Assembly: GCF_024168045.1 (NCBI RefSeq)
Contig: NZ_CP100126.1
Location: forward strand, 1,567,501 to 1,631,500
Length of the DNA stretch: 64,000 nucleotides
Direction: 5' to 3'
Source of the DNA: Dorea longicatena
Lineage (GTDB): Bacteria > Bacillota > Clostridia > Lachnospirales > Lachnospiraceae
In this document: positions 62,726-64,000 of the stretch, one piece after another
Layout: every line of letters begins with the position of its first letter
How positions within the stretch are numbered: the first letter of the stretch is position 1
Notes under the pieces: model-generated
What the model was told of the DNA's origin: nothing
The model's database searches: none
Seen by the model: the letters and a program-made list of their open reading frames with translations, nothing else
Position numbers and translations under genes: made by a program

Positions 62726-63604
62726 TTACATCTCTTCCGAAGTGCCGGACAGTTCAAGAACGATCAGTTCCGGCCAGTTCCACAATCTTACCGGCACAGA
62801 ATGTGTTCCCAGTCCGCGGCTTACGACCACCGTCTGTGCTCCTTCCCTGTATATTCCTCCGGAATATTTTGGAAATAGTGTAAAATCCGGTGAAATCACC
62901 CCGCCGATCCCCGGAAGCTGCATCACACCCCCGTGATAATGTCCGCTCAGTATCAGATCTGCTCCATATTCCAGATATTCCTGTATATATCCGGGATGAT
63001 GTGCAAGCAGGATCTGATATTCCTCGCCGTGCTCTCCAATACGGTCTGTGATTTCTTTTAACGGAAGGTCTTTCTTCCCCAATCTTGCATATGCCCCAAG
63101 CGGAATCTCCAACCCGGAGATTCTTACAGGTGCTTCATCCAATCTTACCGTCTCCGAAGTATTTTCAAGCATATAGATTCCGCATGCTGTCAGTGCCTTC
63201 TTATATCCTTCATAAGACTGTTCATACTTATCCGGCAGTTCTTTCAGCTTCTGTTCATGATTACCATTCGCACAGTAGACCGGGCAGATTTCCGGAAGTT
63301 TTTCCAGGAAGCGTACCGTCCTGTCATAGGAATTGCCATCCTTTCTGACCAACATATCCCCTCCGATCAGGATCAGATCCGGATGTTGGTTTTTGATGCT
63401 TTCCAGCAAGCGCTCATTTTCTTTTCCGTACATCCGGTTGTGCAGATCACTCAAAAATATGATCTTCTTTGTCCCCCTGATTCCATTTAACTTCGGCGAA
63501 CAAATCCGGTACTTTGTCAGACGGAAATCCCGCAGTTCTCTTGCCGTTTCTATCATACAGTATAAAATGAAAACCGTCATAATTATCAGAATTATTTTTA
63601 TCAA
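62726..63604 (-). CDS. Calcineurin-like metallophosphoesterase (YkuE/YaeI type)
   Basis: 292 aa. One N-terminal membrane segment (about 2-18) is followed by the phosphoesterase motifs FLSDLHNRMYG, LIGGDMLVR, CANGNHEQ, LAHHPGY and LSGHYHGG. Membrane-attached members are proposed to act on lipid phosphates such as UDP-sugar lipids, but the substrate is unknown. I chose TTG 63604 with AAAGGAG 9 bases upstream; the frame extends to a TTG at 63661 or ATG 63655, neither with a ribosome site. Confidence 0.88.
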   Translation of the reverse strand: MIKIILIIMTVFILYCMIETARELRDFRLTKYRICSPKLNGIRGTKKIIFLSDLHNRMYGKENERLLESIKNQHPDLILIGGDMLVRKDGNSYDRTVRFLEKLPEICPVYCANGNHEQKLKELPDKYEQSYEGYKKALTACGIYMLENTSETVRLDEAPVRISGLEIPLGAYARLGKKDLPLKEITDRIGEHGEEYQILLAHHPGYIQEYLEYGADLILSGHYHGGVMQLPGIGGVISPDFTLFPKYSGGIYREGAQTVVVSRGLGTHSVPVRLWNWPELIVLELSGTSEEM

Positions 63605-63721
63605 TTTTAATTTCTCCTTTACATATTGATTTATTATATAATTCTTTCTGTTCATTTTCAATTAATTGTGCTAAAATTCATTCTTGTAGGTTATTCAATT
63701 CATTATAAGGAGGTTTTTGTT

Positions 63722-64000
63722 ATGAATATACCAGAACGAATCTCCGCTCTTCGCGCATTAATGGAAGAACGAGGATATGACGTCTACATGGTTCCTACCG
63801 ATGATTTTCATCAGAGTGAATATGTCGGCGATCATTTTAAAGTAAGAGAATATATCACAGGATTTACAGGTTCTGCCGGAACTGCTGTCTTCACAAAGGA
63901 TGAAGCAGGCCTCTGGACTGACGGAAGATATTTTCTTCAGGCTGACCAGCAGTTAGCCGGAACAGGCGTAAAGCTCTATAAGATGGGCGAGCCAGGCGTT
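63722..64000 (+). CDS. Aminopeptidase P family protein (N-terminal 93 codons, continues beyond the window)
   Basis: The visible part reads MNIPERISALRALMEERG... with PTDDFHQSEYVGDHFKVREYITGFTGSAG and LWTDGRYFLQADQQL. This is the creatinase N-terminal domain of three-domain aminopeptidase P enzymes, which release the N-terminal residue of peptides with proline second. The metal-binding catalytic domain is outside the window. AAGGAGG lies 8 bases upstream of the ATG. It is divergent from the metallophosphoesterase gene. Confidence 0.88.
   Translation, partial: MNIPERISALRALMEERGYDVYMVPTDDFHQSEYVGDHFKVREYITGFTGSAGTAVFTKDEAGLWTDGRYFLQADQQLAGTGVKLYKMGEPGV

Overview
The window looks like a chromosomal segment of a spore-forming Clostridia, most likely a Lachnospiraceae (Dorea / Mediterraneibacter / Coprococcus type). 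The evidence is a dense set of sporulation genes (spo0A, spoIVB, the full spoIIIA operon, spoIIP, gpr, spoIIM, a SpoVB-like flippase), a Firmicutes-type LexA box at recA, strong AGGAGG Shine-Dalgarno sites with frequent GTG/TTG starts, and Firmicutes synteny throughout. No species name can be given from sequence alone. About 63 of 66 genes are on the minus strand; only rpsT, a SpoVB-like flippase and the partial aminopeptidase P at the right edge are on the plus strand. This fits a single replichore with co-oriented transcription.

Layout, left to right (minus-strand transcription runs right to left). 0-10.3 kb: the conserved Asp23-nusB-xseA-xseB-ispA-dxs-tlyA-nadK-argR-recN run, a terminator, then spoIVB and the start of spo0A. 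10.4-12.0 kb: prfC as its own unit. 12.1-17.1 kb: spoIIIAA-AH, the mother-cell channel operon, with a sigma-E-like promoter. 17.2-19.8 kb: rpsO and pnp, each with a structured leader. 20-28 kb: the translation and transcription operon rimP-nusA-ylxR-ylxQ-infB-rbfA-nrnA-truB-ribF. 28.3-33.3 kb: a type IIA topoisomerase pair followed by a NudC-type Nudix gene. 33.4-36.3 kb: gpr-spoIIP, with rpsT divergent. 36.3-38.1 kb: an isolated ilvN-ilvC pair with a structured RNA-like leader in front of ilvC. 38.1-44.4 kb: a more accessory block holding a HAD phosphatase, a TraX-family membrane protein and a complete Bce-type peptide-sensing module (response regulator, histidine kinase, ABC ATPase, permease). 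44.4-49.1 kb: gap-pgk-tpiA-gpmI (lower glycolysis). 49.3-53.6 kb: an orphan PHP histidinol phosphatase and the iron-sulfur / tRNA-thiolation operon Rrf2-nifS-nifU-mnmA. 53.6-57.9 kb: SpoVB-like flippase, spoIIM, nudF, rny. 58-62.6 kb: recA-recX with an SOS box, a D,D-carboxypeptidase, and scpA-scpB (chromosome condensation). 62.7-64 kb: a metallophosphoesterase and the start of an aminopeptidase P.

No gene-free stretch exceeds 300 bases; the longest (about 230-260 bases) are leaders of pnp and rimP. No rRNA, tRNA, CRISPR array, insertion sequence or prophage was seen. I found no clearly new multi-gene system. The most interesting signals are regulatory: RNA-like structures before pnp, rpsO, rimP, rpsT and ilvC, long inverted repeats around the Bce-type module, and several places where a promoter is nested at the edge of a terminator or inverted repeat.
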